Counted from the stretch's first letter, positions 1 through 8,753 are shown. The stretch: DNA of 64,000 nt from Flavobacterium paronense (GCF_030409795.1 NZ_JAUFQN010000019.1:62001-126000); one strand, 5' to 3'. Translations and numbers: made by a program. Notes: a model not told the origin generated them from the letters alone.

Positions 1-2
1 CT

Positions 3-1091
3 GTAAATTATTCTTATGTTGACAACAAAATGGCAACTATTCCTGAAAATTTGACTACAACTACATCCCAAATAGCGGATTACATTAATTCTAATTTCAC
101 CAGTCAGGACGAAAAAATGAGAGCCGTTTACTATTGGATAACATCAAATATAAGTTATGATGTTCCTAATATGTATGAACCAAATAATCTGGATTCTCCA
201 CAGGTAAAAATTGCCAATACATTAAAGACTAGAAAAGGAGTTTGCATTCATTATGCTGAAGTTTTTAATGACATTGCTAATAAAGTCGGTGTCAAAAGCT
301 ATATCATAAGTGGCTATACAAAACAGTTTGACCAAGTCGCAAGTATTTCGCACGCATGGAATGTATCTCAAATTGACGGAAAATGGTTGTTGTTTGATGC
401 AACCTGGGGAGCAGGATTTATTGACGGTAAAAAATTCACAAAAAAGCAAAACACCACTTATTTTAAAAGAAGTCCGGACCGAATGATTGTTAATCACATG
501 CCGTTTGATTATTTATGGCAACTTCTAAATGAGCCATTGACTAATAATGAATTTATAAGCGGAAAATCGGATACTGTAAAGCCTAAAATGAATTTTGATT
601 ATAATGCAGAAATTGAAAAATACGAAAAACTTTCTGATGCAGACAAAGCATTCGAAGCATCTAAAAGAATAGAAAAAAATGGCCTTTTAAACAACTTGAT
701 TTCGGATTATTACAATTTAAAAAAGAAAGAGTTCACGGTTTTAATCCAAAATAAAAGTGTAGAAAAATTGATCGCAATTACGGCAGATTTTAATGCTGCA
801 ATCAGTGATTTGAATGACTTTATTATGTTCAGAAATAAAAGATTTAAGCCGACACAATCTGACGAAACATTGAAAAGAATGATGCAGGATATAAGAGACA
901 AGATGAATAAATGTAAGGATGATGTGTACAATGTTGGTTCTGTAAGCCCAGAAAATGCATCCAATTTGAACAGTTTGAAAAGAGCTATTTTGGCTGGAAT
1001 GGAAAAAACTAAAGAAAGCGAAGATTTCCTAAAAGAGTATTTAAGTAAAGGCTTATTAGGAAGAAAAATGATGTTCACTAACTTGAAATAA
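3..1091 (+). CDS. Transglutaminase-like domain protein, 5' end outside window
   Basis: The reading frame is open back to the window edge, so the gene starts upstream; the ATG at 30 is probably internal (residues VNYSYVDNK precede it without a stop). The visible part has a transglutaminase-like cysteine-protease fold: RKGVCIHYAEVF holds the catalytic Cys, SHAWNV the His, and LFDATWG the Asp. The remaining half is lysine-rich and helical with no domain I recognise. Flavobacterial relatives usually have a signal peptide and are probably exported, but that end is not visible here. Substrate unknown. Its stop codon directly abuts the stop of the convergent kinase gene. Confidence 0.8.
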   Translation, partial: VNYSYVDNKMATIPENLTTTTSQIADYINSNFTSQDEKMRAVYYWITSNISYDVPNMYEPNNLDSPQVKIANTLKTRKGVCIHYAEVFNDIANKVGVKSYIISGYTKQFDQVASISHAWNVSQIDGKWLLFDATWGAGFIDGKKFTKKQNTTYFKRSPDRMIVNHMPFDYLWQLLNEPLTNNEFISGKSDTVKPKMNFDYNAEIEKYEKLSDADKAFEASKRIEKNGLLNNLISDYYNLKKKEFTVLIQNKSVEKLIAITADFNAAISDLNDFIMFRNKRFKPTQSDETLKRMMQDIRDKMNKCKDDVYNVGSVSPENASNLNSLKRAILAGMEKTKESEDFLKEYLSKGLLGRKMMFTNLK

Positions 1092-2240
1092 TCATCCCTT
1101 TTTAAAAGAAACTTGCATTGTTGTTCCCTTTCCAATTTCAGAATGCAAGACTTTTATTTTTCCTTTGTGGTACTCTTCTACGATACGTTTTGTTAAAGAC
1201 AGACCTAAACCCCAACCGCGTTTTTTCGTAGTAAAGCCGGGTTCAAAGACTCTTTTAAATTGGTTTTTTGGAATACCATTTCCAGTGTCAGAAACTAAGA
1301 TTTTAACCAAATTATTTTCGTTTTCAATCACCACCGAAATTTTGCCTTTGCCCTTCATTGCATCGATAGCGTTTTTGACTAAATTTTCAACTGTCCAACT
1401 GTGAAGTGCAGGATTGAGAGAAACCATAATAGGTTTTTTAGGCGCTTTAAAGGAAAATTCCACTTGCTTTGAAAACCTCGATTTTAGATAATCAAAAGAT
1501 TGTTCTGTTTCTGCAATGATATTCATACGTTCCAAAATAGGTTCAGAGCCAATTTTTGAAAATCTATCGGTGATGGTTTGCAATCGGTTGATGTCTTTTT
1601 CAATTTCGGTAATGGTTGTTTCATCAACATTATCGGCTTTCATTATTTCCAACCAACCAATTAAGGAAGATAATGGTGTGCCAATTTGATGTGCCGTTTC
1701 TTTCGCCATTCCGGCCCAAAGTTTGTTTTGGGTTGCCATTTTTGTACTGCGGTAAAAGTTATAAACCAAAGCGCCAAAAAGAAAAATAATTAGCAACAAA
1801 GCAATAGGGTAATATTTTAATTTATTGAGTAACGAAGAATTCCCATAGTATAAATGCTGCACTTGTCCAGGCCCAATTTTTATAACAATGGGATCGTTTT
1901 GTTTTTTTAATTTGTCCAAAAAATCAGCTAGTTTAGCTTTATCCTTTACAATATTTTCATCAATATTTGTAGTGTTGATAATGGCATTATTTTCGGTTAA
2001 TATTATTGGAATTGTTTTGTTATTACTCATTACTTGTCTCGGAAGTTCTACATCGTCTTCCAATGGGTCGGCGTTGAGTAAGGTTTTTAGACTCTCTGCC
2101 CAAACTTCCATCTTGACACGCTCATCGTTTTTAAAGATTTGAAAAAATGAATAGGTATTCCATAATATTAAAATCACAATGACAAAGGAAGCCATGATGA
2201 TAATCCAACGGGTAAGGTTTCTTTTTTCAGAAAACTGCAT
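1092..2240 (-). CDS. Membrane sensor histidine kinase
   Basis: A 382-residue sensor kinase. One membrane helix lies at about residues 12-34 and a second at about 144-163, enclosing a short extracytoplasmic sensor region. The H-box is KETAHQIGTPLSSL, with the phospho-accepting His near residue 184. The catalytic ATPase domain follows, with the N-box NLVKNAIDAM, the G1 box DTGNGIPK and the G2 box GWGLGLSLTKRIV. I see no clear HAMP domain. No response regulator lies next to it, so it is an orphan kinase here and its signal cannot be inferred. It converges on and abuts the transglutaminase gene. Confidence 0.88.
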   Translation of the reverse strand: MQFSEKRNLTRWIIIMASFVIVILILWNTYSFFQIFKNDERVKMEVWAESLKTLLNADPLEDDVELPRQVMSNNKTIPIILTENNAIINTTNIDENIVKDKAKLADFLDKLKKQNDPIVIKIGPGQVQHLYYGNSSLLNKLKYYPIALLLIIFLFGALVYNFYRSTKMATQNKLWAGMAKETAHQIGTPLSSLIGWLEIMKADNVDETTITEIEKDINRLQTITDRFSKIGSEPILERMNIIAETEQSFDYLKSRFSKQVEFSFKAPKKPIMVSLNPALHSWTVENLVKNAIDAMKGKGKISVVIENENNLVKILVSDTGNGIPKNQFKRVFEPGFTTKKRGWGLGLSLTKRIVEEYHKGKIKVLHSEIGKGTTMQVSFKKG

Positions 2241-2289
2241 TGATAAATTTTTTATAAATATAATTAAAAGTATTAAAGATTAAACTTAT

Positions 2290-2297
2290 TACATTTG
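2290..2297 (+). promoter_or_regulatory. Putative -7 box (TACATTTG)
   Basis: An exact match to the Bacteroidota -7 consensus TAnnTTTG lies 20 nt before the flavoprotein start. No clear TTTG -33 box is seen at the usual distance. Confidence 0.5.
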
Positions 2298-2317
2298 TAA
2301 AAAAATAGCTAAATACA

Positions 2318-3193
2318 ATGCTCAGTTTCGAACCACACACACTTTCTCCGGCGCAATTGCAAGGCTATTTACAAAGCGCGGTAGCACCAAGACCAATTGC
2401 TTTTGCAAGTACGATAGACAAAAATGGGAAACCTAATTTGTCGCCTTTCAGTTTCTTCAATGTGTTTAGTTCTAATCCGCCAATTTTGGTTTTTTCACCA
2501 GCCAGACGCGTTCGAAATAATACCATTAAACATACTTTGGAAAACTGTGAAGCCACTAAAGAGGTAGTAATTAATGTGGTGAATTATGCTATTGTCCAAC
2601 AAGCATCATTATCAAGTACGGAATATCCGGATGGTGTAAATGAGTTTTTGAAATCGGGTTTAACGATGTTGCCTTCGGATATGGTAAAACCGTATCGTGT
2701 TGCCGAAAGTCCGGTGCAAATGGAATGCAAAGTGAACGAAATTATAGCCTTAGGAAATCAAGGTGGAGCTGGAAATTTGATTATCTGTGAAGTCATAAAA
2801 ATTCATATCCACGAAAACATATTGGATGACAAGAATATGATTGACCAAAGTAAAATTGATTTGGTTTCCCGTCTCGGCGGGAATTGGTATTCGCGTTCCA
2901 ATCAAGGTCTTTTTGAAGTTGAAAAGCCCATAACAACACTGGGAATAGGAGTGGATATGATTCCGGATTTTGTTAAAAAAAGCCCTGTTTTTGACGGGAA
3001 TGATTTAGGTAAATTAGGTAATGTAGAAGCATTGCCAACACAAGAAGAAATTACTATATTTGTAAAGCAAAATTTTGCTGTAAAAGGTGTTTTGAGTTCG
3101 GATGATGCAATGAAAATCCACCAAAAAGCAAAAGAATATTTAAATAATAATGAAGCGCTTTCGGCTTGGAAAGTGCTTTTAGCAAAACAATAA
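2318..3193 (+). CDS. Flavin reductase-like (FMN-binding split barrel) protein
   Basis: A 291-residue cytoplasmic protein. The first two thirds form a flavin reductase-like split barrel: SAVAPRPIAFASTIDKNG starts the domain, followed by NLSPFSFFNVFSSNPP and PARRVRNNTIKHTLEN, both typical FMN-contact regions. Such proteins bind FMN and act as flavin reductases or flavoprotein oxygenases; the substrate cannot be told from sequence. The last 80 or so residues are an extension without a recognised domain. The DUF3127 gene follows after 2 nt, so the two are probably co-transcribed. Confidence 0.82.
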   Translation: MLSFEPHTLSPAQLQGYLQSAVAPRPIAFASTIDKNGKPNLSPFSFFNVFSSNPPILVFSPARRVRNNTIKHTLENCEATKEVVINVVNYAIVQQASLSSTEYPDGVNEFLKSGLTMLPSDMVKPYRVAESPVQMECKVNEIIALGNQGGAGNLIICEVIKIHIHENILDDKNMIDQSKIDLVSRLGGNWYSRSNQGLFEVEKPITTLGIGVDMIPDFVKKSPVFDGNDLGKLGNVEALPTQEEITIFVKQNFAVKGVLSSDDAMKIHQKAKEYLNNNEALSAWKVLLAKQ

Positions 3194-3195
3194 TT

Positions 3196-3570
3196 ATGGA
3201 AGTTACGGGGAAAATTAAAGTGATTAACGCTGAGCAACAAGTGAGCGCCAGCTTTAAAAAAAGAGAATTGGTTGTGGCAACAGAAGAGCAGTATCCACAG
3301 TTTATCAGCATCAACTTTGTGCAGGACAAATGCGATTTATTGAATAATTACAATGTGGGTGATGCCGTAAAGGTGTCAATCAATTTGAGAGGAAGAGAAT
3401 GGGTTAACCCACAAGGAGAAACCAAATATTTCAACGATATTCAAGGTTGGAGAGTTGAAAAACTACAAGCAGAAGCTCCAGCAGCTGGAATGGCGCCAAT
3501 GCCTCCGGCAGAAGCCTTTGCTCCAGCAACTAACTTCAATGAAGAAGAGCACGACGATTTGCCATTCTAG
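3196..3570 (+). CDS. DUF3127 domain protein
   Basis: A small 124-residue protein of the DUF3127 family, common in Bacteroidota. An in-frame upstream start at 3166 exists, but it would overlap the flavoprotein gene by 28 nt and add residues foreign to the family, so MEVTGKIKVINAEQQ at 3196 is preferred. The core has an OB-fold-like look (KRELVVATEEQYPQ, DAVKVSINLRGREW). The acidic tail EEEHDDLPF resembles the C-terminal tip of single-stranded DNA-binding proteins. I infer a possible SSB-like nucleic-acid role from that resemblance only. Confidence 0.8.
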   Translation: MEVTGKIKVINAEQQVSASFKKRELVVATEEQYPQFISINFVQDKCDLLNNYNVGDAVKVSINLRGREWVNPQGETKYFNDIQGWRVEKLQAEAPAAGMAPMPPAEAFAPATNFNEEEHDDLPF

Positions 3571-3686
3571 AAAATAGAGCAAAGAAGAAAGAAGAAAGAC
3601 CATTCCAACAATTATAATGTGTGAATGGTTTTTTTAATTAAATTTTCTTGCTTCTTTTCTCTTGCTTCTTTACTCTATTCTCTCAA
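3571..3686. repeat. Inverted arrays of 7-bp units flanking a terminator
   Basis: The gap before aat is filled by a purine array (3578-3599, units like AGAAAGA and GCAAAGA) and, 45 nt later, a pyrimidine array (3645-3684). The right arm reads as 7-bp units TTCTTGC, TTCTTTT, CTCTTGC, TTCTTTA, CTCTATT. The reverse complement of the left arm gives a similar series ending TTCTTTG, CTCTATT, so the arms can pair over about 30 nt. A 7-bp terminator stem sits between them. The same TTCTTGC unit recurs inside the deacetylase gene near 20.4 kb. Confidence 0.7.
3599..3636 (+). terminator. Rho-independent terminator after DUF3127 gene
   Basis: Stem ACCATTC / GAATGGT (3599-3605 and 3623-3629) with a 17-nt loop, followed by a run of T residues. 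Confidence 0.6.
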
Positions 3687-3687
3687 A

Positions 3688-4365
3688 ATGTATTTCCTAT
3701 CCAAAGATTTATATTTTCCGCCAGTCGACGAAGCTTCCATAGAAGGCATTCTTGCCATTGGGGGGGATTTGTCCGTGGAGCGATTAATACTTGCTTATCG
3801 TAAGGGAATTTTTCCTTGGTTTAATGAAGAAGAGCCAATTTTATGGTGGTCTCCGCCAGAGAGAATGGTGGTTGTTCCTTCCATTTATAAAGTTTCAAAA
3901 AGTATCCGGAATCTACTCAATCAAAATAAATTTAGCGTTACGTTTAATCAAAACTTTAGTGAAGTAATTCTCGGCTGTCAGCAAATCGAACGCCCTGGTC
4001 AAGATGGAACCTGGCTTTCTGATGATTTTATAGATTCCTATTCTAAACTTCATCAAATGGGAATAGCAAAATCGGTTGAGGTTTGGCAAAACGATGAATT
4101 GGTAGGCGGATTATACGGTATCGATTTAGGACATATTTTCTGTGGTGAAAGCATGTTCTCTAAAGTCCCGAATGCAAGCAAAATTGCGTTTGTGACTTTG
4201 ATTCAATATCTAAAAGAAAACAATTACAAACTCTTGGATTGTCAAGTTCACAACGACCATTTGGAAAAACTTGGCGCTTTTGAAGTTTCGAGAGAAGTGT
4301 TTATGAGGGTTTTAGAATCTCAAGCAATTAATTTCGCTTCCAACAAGTTGAAACATGGTCATTAA
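3688..4365 (+). CDS. aat: Leucyl/phenylalanyl-tRNA-protein transferase
   Basis: This enzyme moves Leu or Phe from aminoacyl-tRNA to proteins with an N-terminal Arg or Lys, marking them for ClpAP-type degradation (N-degron pathway). Family signatures are FPPVDEAS, GILAIGGDLSVERL, AYRKGIFPWFNEEEPILWWSPPER (split here as the classic GIFPW and WWSP motifs), GLYGIDLGHIFCGESMFS and LLDCQVHNDHLEKLGA. The ATG at 3688 gives the usual start MYFLSKDLYFPP; a start at 3625 would add a hydrophobic extension translated from the repeat array, so it is rejected. The length of 225 residues is normal. The 3' end overlaps tag on the other strand by 38 nt. Confidence 0.95.
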   Translation: MYFLSKDLYFPPVDEASIEGILAIGGDLSVERLILAYRKGIFPWFNEEEPILWWSPPERMVVVPSIYKVSKSIRNLLNQNKFSVTFNQNFSEVILGCQQIERPGQDGTWLSDDFIDSYSKLHQMGIAKSVEVWQNDELVGGLYGIDLGHIFCGESMFSKVPNASKIAFVTLIQYLKENNYKLLDCQVHNDHLEKLGAFEVSREVFMRVLESQAINFASNKLKHGH

Positions 4366-4888
4366 CCATTCCGGTTGCTTGCATGTGGGCATACACAACG
4401 GTTGAACCTACAAATTTAAATCCTCGCTTTTTTAAGTCTTTGCTTATGTTATCTGAAAGTGGTGTTGACGCCTGAACATCACTCATTTTTTTGATATTAT
4501 TATGGATAGGTTTTCCGCCCGTAAAACCCCAAATGTAGTTGGAGAAAGTTCCAAATTCTTTCTGAACTTCCATAAAGGCTATTGCATTGGAAATGGTTCC
4601 TCTAACCTTTAATTTATTTCGAATAATTCCAGCATCTTGCAATAATTCTTGAACTTTATCTTCATCATATTGAGCTACTTTTTTATAATCGAAATTATCA
4701 AAAGCATTTCTGAAATTGTCTCGTTTTTTCAAAATCGTATACCAACTTAAACCTGCCTGAAAAGTTTCCAAAACCAAAAATTCAAAAAGGGTGTCATCGT
4801 CATAAACAGGATTTCCCCATTCATTATCGTGATAATCTCGGTATAAATCGTCTTTTTCACACCAGGCGCAGCGTATTTTATTTTCCAT
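4328..4888 (-). CDS. tag: DNA-3-methyladenine glycosylase I
   Basis: A base-excision enzyme that removes 3-methyladenine from alkylated DNA. The start MENKIRCAWCEKDDLYRDYH carries the first Cys of the structural zinc site; NEWGNPVYDDDTLFEFLVLE and FQAGLSWYTILKKRDNFR are typical Tag blocks. The C-terminal KFVGSTVVYAHMQATGMVNDH contributes the zinc-binding His residues. An in-frame ATG at 4909 would add seven residues; 4888 fits the family better. It overlaps the end of the transporter gene by 11 nt on the same strand, so the two are probably one transcript. Confidence 0.93.
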   Translation of the reverse strand: MENKIRCAWCEKDDLYRDYHDNEWGNPVYDDDTLFEFLVLETFQAGLSWYTILKKRDNFRNAFDNFDYKKVAQYDEDKVQELLQDAGIIRNKLKVRGTISNAIAFMEVQKEFGTFSNYIWGFTGGKPIHNNIKKMSDVQASTPLSDNISKDLKKRGFKFVGSTVVYAHMQATGMVNDHVSTCWKRN

Positions 4889-5528
4889 CTTTAGCAATGT
4901 ATTTATCAATTAAATTATGTCCCAAATAAATCATTGGTGTCATCAAAACAGCAATAGCAAGTTTAACCGAATAGCCAGTCATTGCCGAAAGTAAAAATGT
5001 TTTGGTGTCCATAATTCCGGGTAGCCAAAATGCAATTCCCAAAACAATAAAACTATCAAACAATTGTGATATCACTGTTGAACCGGTACTTCGCAACCAA
5101 ATCATTTTGTGTCCCGTTTTTCTTTTGAAAAAATGGAAAATGCTTACGTCAATCAATTGCGAAATCAAAAAGGCCGTAATGCTTCCCACAATTATCAATT
5201 GACTTTGACCAAAAACGGCATTAAACTGCGAAGTTGAAACCGTGCTTATACCCGTCGATGGAATTTTCATTGCAAAAAATAATATGATAAATGTATAGGC
5301 AATTAAACAAGCCGTAATTATGGAAAGTTTGCGAACACCTTTTTCACCAAAATATTCGTTGATTAAATCGGTGGTAACAAAAACTATGGGCCAAGGCAAG
5401 ATGCCAATACTCATTACAGCAGGGCCAACGTCTATTAGTTTTCCGCCGATAAGTTCTGCAACTACAGCATTGGTAATAAATATTCCGGCAAGAACTACAT
5501 ATACAATATCTTTTTTAGATTGAAACAT
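4878..5528 (-). CDS. yhhQ: Queuosine precursor transporter, VUT family
   Basis: A 216-residue membrane protein of the VUT (YhhQ) family, with about six hydrophobic helices. Family members import queuine precursors such as preQ0/preQ1 for tRNA modification. Recognisable parts are ELIGGKLIDVGPAVMSIGIL near the N-terminus, PIVFVTTDLINEYFGEKG, and SQLIDVSIFHFFKRKTG. queG, the last step of queuosine synthesis, lies 39 kb away in this window. A possible minus-strand -7 box (TAAATTTG, 5545-5552) sits just upstream. Confidence 0.87.
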   Translation of the reverse strand: MFQSKKDIVYVVLAGIFITNAVVAELIGGKLIDVGPAVMSIGILPWPIVFVTTDLINEYFGEKGVRKLSIITACLIAYTFIILFFAMKIPSTGISTVSTSQFNAVFGQSQLIIVGSITAFLISQLIDVSIFHFFKRKTGHKMIWLRSTGSTVISQLFDSFIVLGIAFWLPGIMDTKTFLLSAMTGYSVKLAIAVLMTPMIYLGHNLIDKYIAKDGK

Positions 5529-5602
5529 AGGATGGTATTTTTCTCAAATTTATACAATTTTGGTTAATGATTATTATGTGGTGAGATGAATTGATTTTTC
5601 AT

Positions 5603-5610
5603 TACTTTTG
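5603..5610 (+). promoter_or_regulatory. Putative -7 box (TACTTTTG)
   Basis: An exact TAnnTTTG match lies 22 nt before the metallopeptidase start. The -33 region is poor. Confidence 0.5.
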
Positions 5611-5632
5611 ATAAAAAACAAACTGATTTATA

Positions 5633-7750
5633 ATGAAAAAAATAATTTTAACTTTACTTATGATTGCCCCGACAGTTCTGATAAATGCGCAAGCAAATCG
5701 AAATGCCTTTTTAAATGATTGGACTGGACCTTACGGAGGTGTTCCTGCATTTACAGAGTATAAACTAAAAGATTTAAAGCCTGCTATTGAATTTGCTATT
5801 CAGGAAAAACTGAATGAAATTTCCAAAATCGCCAACAATCCAAAACCGGCAACTTTTACAAATACTATTGTAGCGCTTGAGAAAACAGGTAAAAAATTTA
5901 GTCAAATTTACGCTGTATTTGGAATTTATAGTTCCAATATGAACAGTCCGGAATTTGAGCCTATCGAAACCGAAATGACGCCTAAGTTTTCTGAAGTATC
6001 TAATAAAATTTATCAAAACGCGAAACTGTTTGCCAGAATTTCAAAGGTTTACAATTCGCCTTTAACAAAAAAACTAACGAAAGAACAACAACGTTTAGTT
6101 TGGTTGTATTATTCCAACTTTGTGCGTGAAGGTGCTAAGGCAGACGCAAAATCAAAACTTAGAATTGCTGCAATCAATCAGGAATTGGCAGGTTTGTTTA
6201 CCAAGTTTAGCCAAAATCAGTTAGCAGATGAAAGCAATTATTATTTAGAATTAGAAACAGAAGCTGACTTTGATGGTTTGCCTGAAGAATTAAAAAATGC
6301 TGCTATGGCTGATGCCAAAGACAGAAAGCTGGATGTAATGGGTTGCATTGCCAATACACGTTCGTCTATTGAGCCGTTTTTGACGTTTTCAAACCGAAGA
6401 GATTTAAGAGAAAAAGCATTTCAGATTTTCACCAGTCGTGGCGATAATGATAATGCCAATAATAACAATAAGACTTTAGTTCAAATTTTAAAACTGCGTG
6501 CAGAGAAAGCTAAATTATTAGGTTTTAAAACTTTTGCCGATTGGAGTTTGTCCAATACCATGGCGCAAAAACCACAAAAAACATTAGATTTAATGATGTC
6601 AGTTTGGACACCAGCAGTTGAAAAAGTGCATGCGGATGTTGCTGATATGCAAAAAATGGTAGATGCTGAAGGTGGTAATTTCAAAATTGCTGCTTGGGAC
6701 TATCGATATTATTCTGAAAAAGTTAGAAAGGCAAAATATGATTTAGACCAAAATGATTTAAAACCGTATTTACAACTAGAAAAATTGCGCGAAGGAATGT
6801 TTTGGGTTGCTGGAGAAATATTTCATTTAGGATTTAGACAAGTAACTAATGTTCCTGTTTTTCATCCTGATGTTAGAGTTTGGGAGGTTTACAACAAGAA
6901 TACTAATAAAATAGTTGGCGTTTGGTATTTTGACCCTTATGCTCGCAAAGGAAAACGTTCAGGTGCTTGGATGAATGCCACTAGAGAGCAAAGTAGAGTG
7001 AATGGAGATGTGATTACGATTGTGTCTAACAATTGCAATTTTATTAAAGGTAAAGACGGAGAACCAATTTTGATTTCATGGGAAGATGCCAGTACATTAT
7101 TCCATGAATTTGGACATGCCTTACACGGTTTGAATTCGAATGTGACATATCCAAGTGTATCGGGAACCAATGTGCCAAGAGATTATGTTGAGTTTCCTTC
7201 TCAAGTTATGGAACGTTGGTTAGCCACGCCACAAGTATTGAATCAGTTCGCGTTGCATTATAAAACAGGTGAACCAATGCCAATGTCTTTGGTAGAAAGA
7301 AATGACAAAGCAGCAACCTTTAACGAAGCATTTTCAACAGTTGAAACTATTGCAAGTGCTTTGGTAGACATGAAATTACATTTGTTAGAAAACCCAGATA
7401 TTGACCCAAAACAATTTGAAAAAGAAACTTTAGATGCCTTAAAAATGCCAAAAGAAATCGTGATGCGTCACCGTATTCCACAGTTTGGGCATATATTTTC
7501 AGACGATGCTTATGCTGCTGGTTATTATGGTTATTTGTGGGCTGATGCTATTAGTGCCGATGCTACAGAGGCTTTTACCGAAACTAAAGACGGTTTATAT
7601 AACAAGGAAGTGGCTAAAAAATTATATGATAATGTTTTCAGTATAGGAAATACTGTCGATCCTGCAATCGCCTATAAAAAATTCCGTGGTAGAGATGTGA
7701 ATACCGATGCTTTAATGCGAGCAAGAGGTTTTGCAGTTCAGAAGAAATAA
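5633..7750 (+). CDS. dcp: Secreted M3 family metallopeptidase (peptidyl-dipeptidase Dcp-like)
   Basis: A 705-residue zinc peptidase with a signal peptide (MKKIILTLLMIAPTVLINAQ), so it probably acts in the periplasm or is secreted. The zinc motif is LFHEFGHALHG, with the HExxH ligands at about residues 491-495; NEAFSTVET downstream supplies the third ligand. YFDPYARKGKRSGAWM and the C-terminal DDAYAAGYYGYLWAD are typical of the Dcp subgroup, which removes dipeptides from peptide C-termini; oligopeptidase A is the close alternative. A single gene with its own promoter and a strong terminator downstream. Confidence 0.92.
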   Translation: MKKIILTLLMIAPTVLINAQANRNAFLNDWTGPYGGVPAFTEYKLKDLKPAIEFAIQEKLNEISKIANNPKPATFTNTIVALEKTGKKFSQIYAVFGIYSSNMNSPEFEPIETEMTPKFSEVSNKIYQNAKLFARISKVYNSPLTKKLTKEQQRLVWLYYSNFVREGAKADAKSKLRIAAINQELAGLFTKFSQNQLADESNYYLELETEADFDGLPEELKNAAMADAKDRKLDVMGCIANTRSSIEPFLTFSNRRDLREKAFQIFTSRGDNDNANNNNKTLVQILKLRAEKAKLLGFKTFADWSLSNTMAQKPQKTLDLMMSVWTPAVEKVHADVADMQKMVDAEGGNFKIAAWDYRYYSEKVRKAKYDLDQNDLKPYLQLEKLREGMFWVAGEIFHLGFRQVTNVPVFHPDVRVWEVYNKNTNKIVGVWYFDPYARKGKRSGAWMNATREQSRVNGDVITIVSNNCNFIKGKDGEPILISWEDASTLFHEFGHALHGLNSNVTYPSVSGTNVPRDYVEFPSQVMERWLATPQVLNQFALHYKTGEPMPMSLVERNDKAATFNEAFSTVETIASALVDMKLHLLENPDIDPKQFEKETLDALKMPKEIVMRHRIPQFGHIFSDDAYAAGYYGYLWADAISADATEAFTETKDGLYNKEVAKKLYDNVFSIGNTVDPAIAYKKFRGRDVNTDALMRARGFAVQKK

Positions 7751-7760
7751 TAATAAACAA

Positions 7761-7793
7761 AAAACCCGATTCAATTGAATCGGGTTTTTTTAT
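7761..7793. terminator. Bidirectional terminator between dcp and tsf
   Basis: A perfect palindrome with arms AACCCGATTCAA / TTGAATCGGGTT flanked by A-tracts and T-tracts, suited to end both convergent transcripts. Confidence 0.85.
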
Positions 7794-7808
7794 TTTGTTT
7801 TGGATTGA

Positions 7809-8639
7809 TTATCCTAAAGCAACTCTTCTGAAACCAGTTACAGTCAAACCTGCATCAACAGATTTAATGTAATTAGCAACGCTCATTGAGCTGTCTTTGA
7901 TATAATCTTGGTTTACCAAAGTATTGTCTTTAAAGAAACGACCCAATTTACCCTTAGCGATATTTTCAATCATAGCTTCTGGTTTTCCTTCTTGACGTAG
8001 TAAATCTTTAGCGATTTCAATTTCTTTAGCGATAACGTCTGCATCAACTCCGGCTTCATTTAAAGCGATTGGAGACATAGCAGCAGCTTGCATTGCAACG
8101 TTTCTTGAAGCTTCTTCAGCACCAGCAACGTTAGCAGATAATGAAACTAAAGTAGCAATTTTGTTTCCAGCGTGGATATATGAACCAACAAAAGCACCAG
8201 ACAATCTTTCGAAAGAAGCGATTTCAATTTTTTCTCCAATAACACCAGTTTGCTCAATTAATTTTTCAGCAACAGTAAGTCCGTTGAAATCTGCAGCTAA
8301 GAAAGCTTCTTTTGTATCAAAGTTCATAGCCAAGTTAGCTAAATCTGTAGCCAATTTTACGAAACCTTCATTTTTTCCAACGAAGTCAGTTTCGCAGTTT
8401 AATGTAATAACAACACCAGAAGTTTTGTCTGCATTTACAACAGCAATAGCTGCACCTTCAGTAGATTCTCTGTCTGAACGGTTAGCAGCAACTTTTTGAC
8501 CTTTTTTTCTAAGGTTTTCAATTGCTAAATCAAAATCTCCTTCAGCTTCTACCAAAGCTTTTTTACAGTCCATCATTCCTGCACCGGTAATTGTTCTTAG
8601 TTTATTTACGTCTGCAGCAGTAATTGTGATTGTTGACAT
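7809..8639 (-). CDS. tsf: Elongation factor Ts
   Basis: A nucleotide-exchange factor that regenerates EF-Tu-GTP in translation. The N-terminal UBA-like domain has the signature KLRTITGAGMMDCKKALVEA; the core has VVITLNCETDFVGKNEGFVKLA and AFVGSYIHAGNKIATLVSLS; the C-terminal module ends NQDYIKDSSMSVANYIKS. The length of 276 residues is normal. It follows rpsB in the usual bacterial order, but the gap between them is filled by a large 7-bp-unit inverted repeat that could lower or tune read-through. Confidence 0.97.
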   Translation of the reverse strand: MSTITITAADVNKLRTITGAGMMDCKKALVEAEGDFDLAIENLRKKGQKVAANRSDRESTEGAAIAVVNADKTSGVVITLNCETDFVGKNEGFVKLATDLANLAMNFDTKEAFLAADFNGLTVAEKLIEQTGVIGEKIEIASFERLSGAFVGSYIHAGNKIATLVSLSANVAGAEEASRNVAMQAAAMSPIALNEAGVDADVIAKEIEIAKDLLRQEGKPEAMIENIAKGKLGRFFKDNTLVNQDYIKDSSMSVANYIKSVDAGLTVTGFRRVALG

Positions 8640-8677
8640 AATAATATTTCTTTTATAATTAATATTTCTTTTTTAAT

Positions 8678-8747
8678 GAATTATGAGTTATAAATTATGA
8701 GTTATGAGTTTAATTCATAATTCATAATTTATAACTCATAATTTGTA
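8678..8747. repeat. Ten 7-bp units forming a near-perfect inverted repeat
   Basis: The rpsB-tsf gap holds exactly ten 7-bp units: GAATTAT, GAGTTAT, AAATTAT, GAGTTAT, GAGTTTA, then ATTCATA, ATTCATA, ATTTATA, ACTCATA, ATTTGTA. The second half is the reverse complement of the first apart from a few G/A changes that become G-U pairs in plus-strand RNA and A-C mismatches in minus-strand RNA. The arms are about 33 nt with almost no loop. Its function is unknown. It is not GC-rich and lacks a following T-tract, so it is not a standard terminator. Confidence 0.85.
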
Positions 8748-8753
8748 ACTGTT

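Noticed and set aside
4328..4365. The aat/tag 3' overlap as a sign of frameshift or truncation.
   Set aside because: Both proteins have normal length and complete C-terminal motifs; a short convergent overlap is ordinary in dense genomes.
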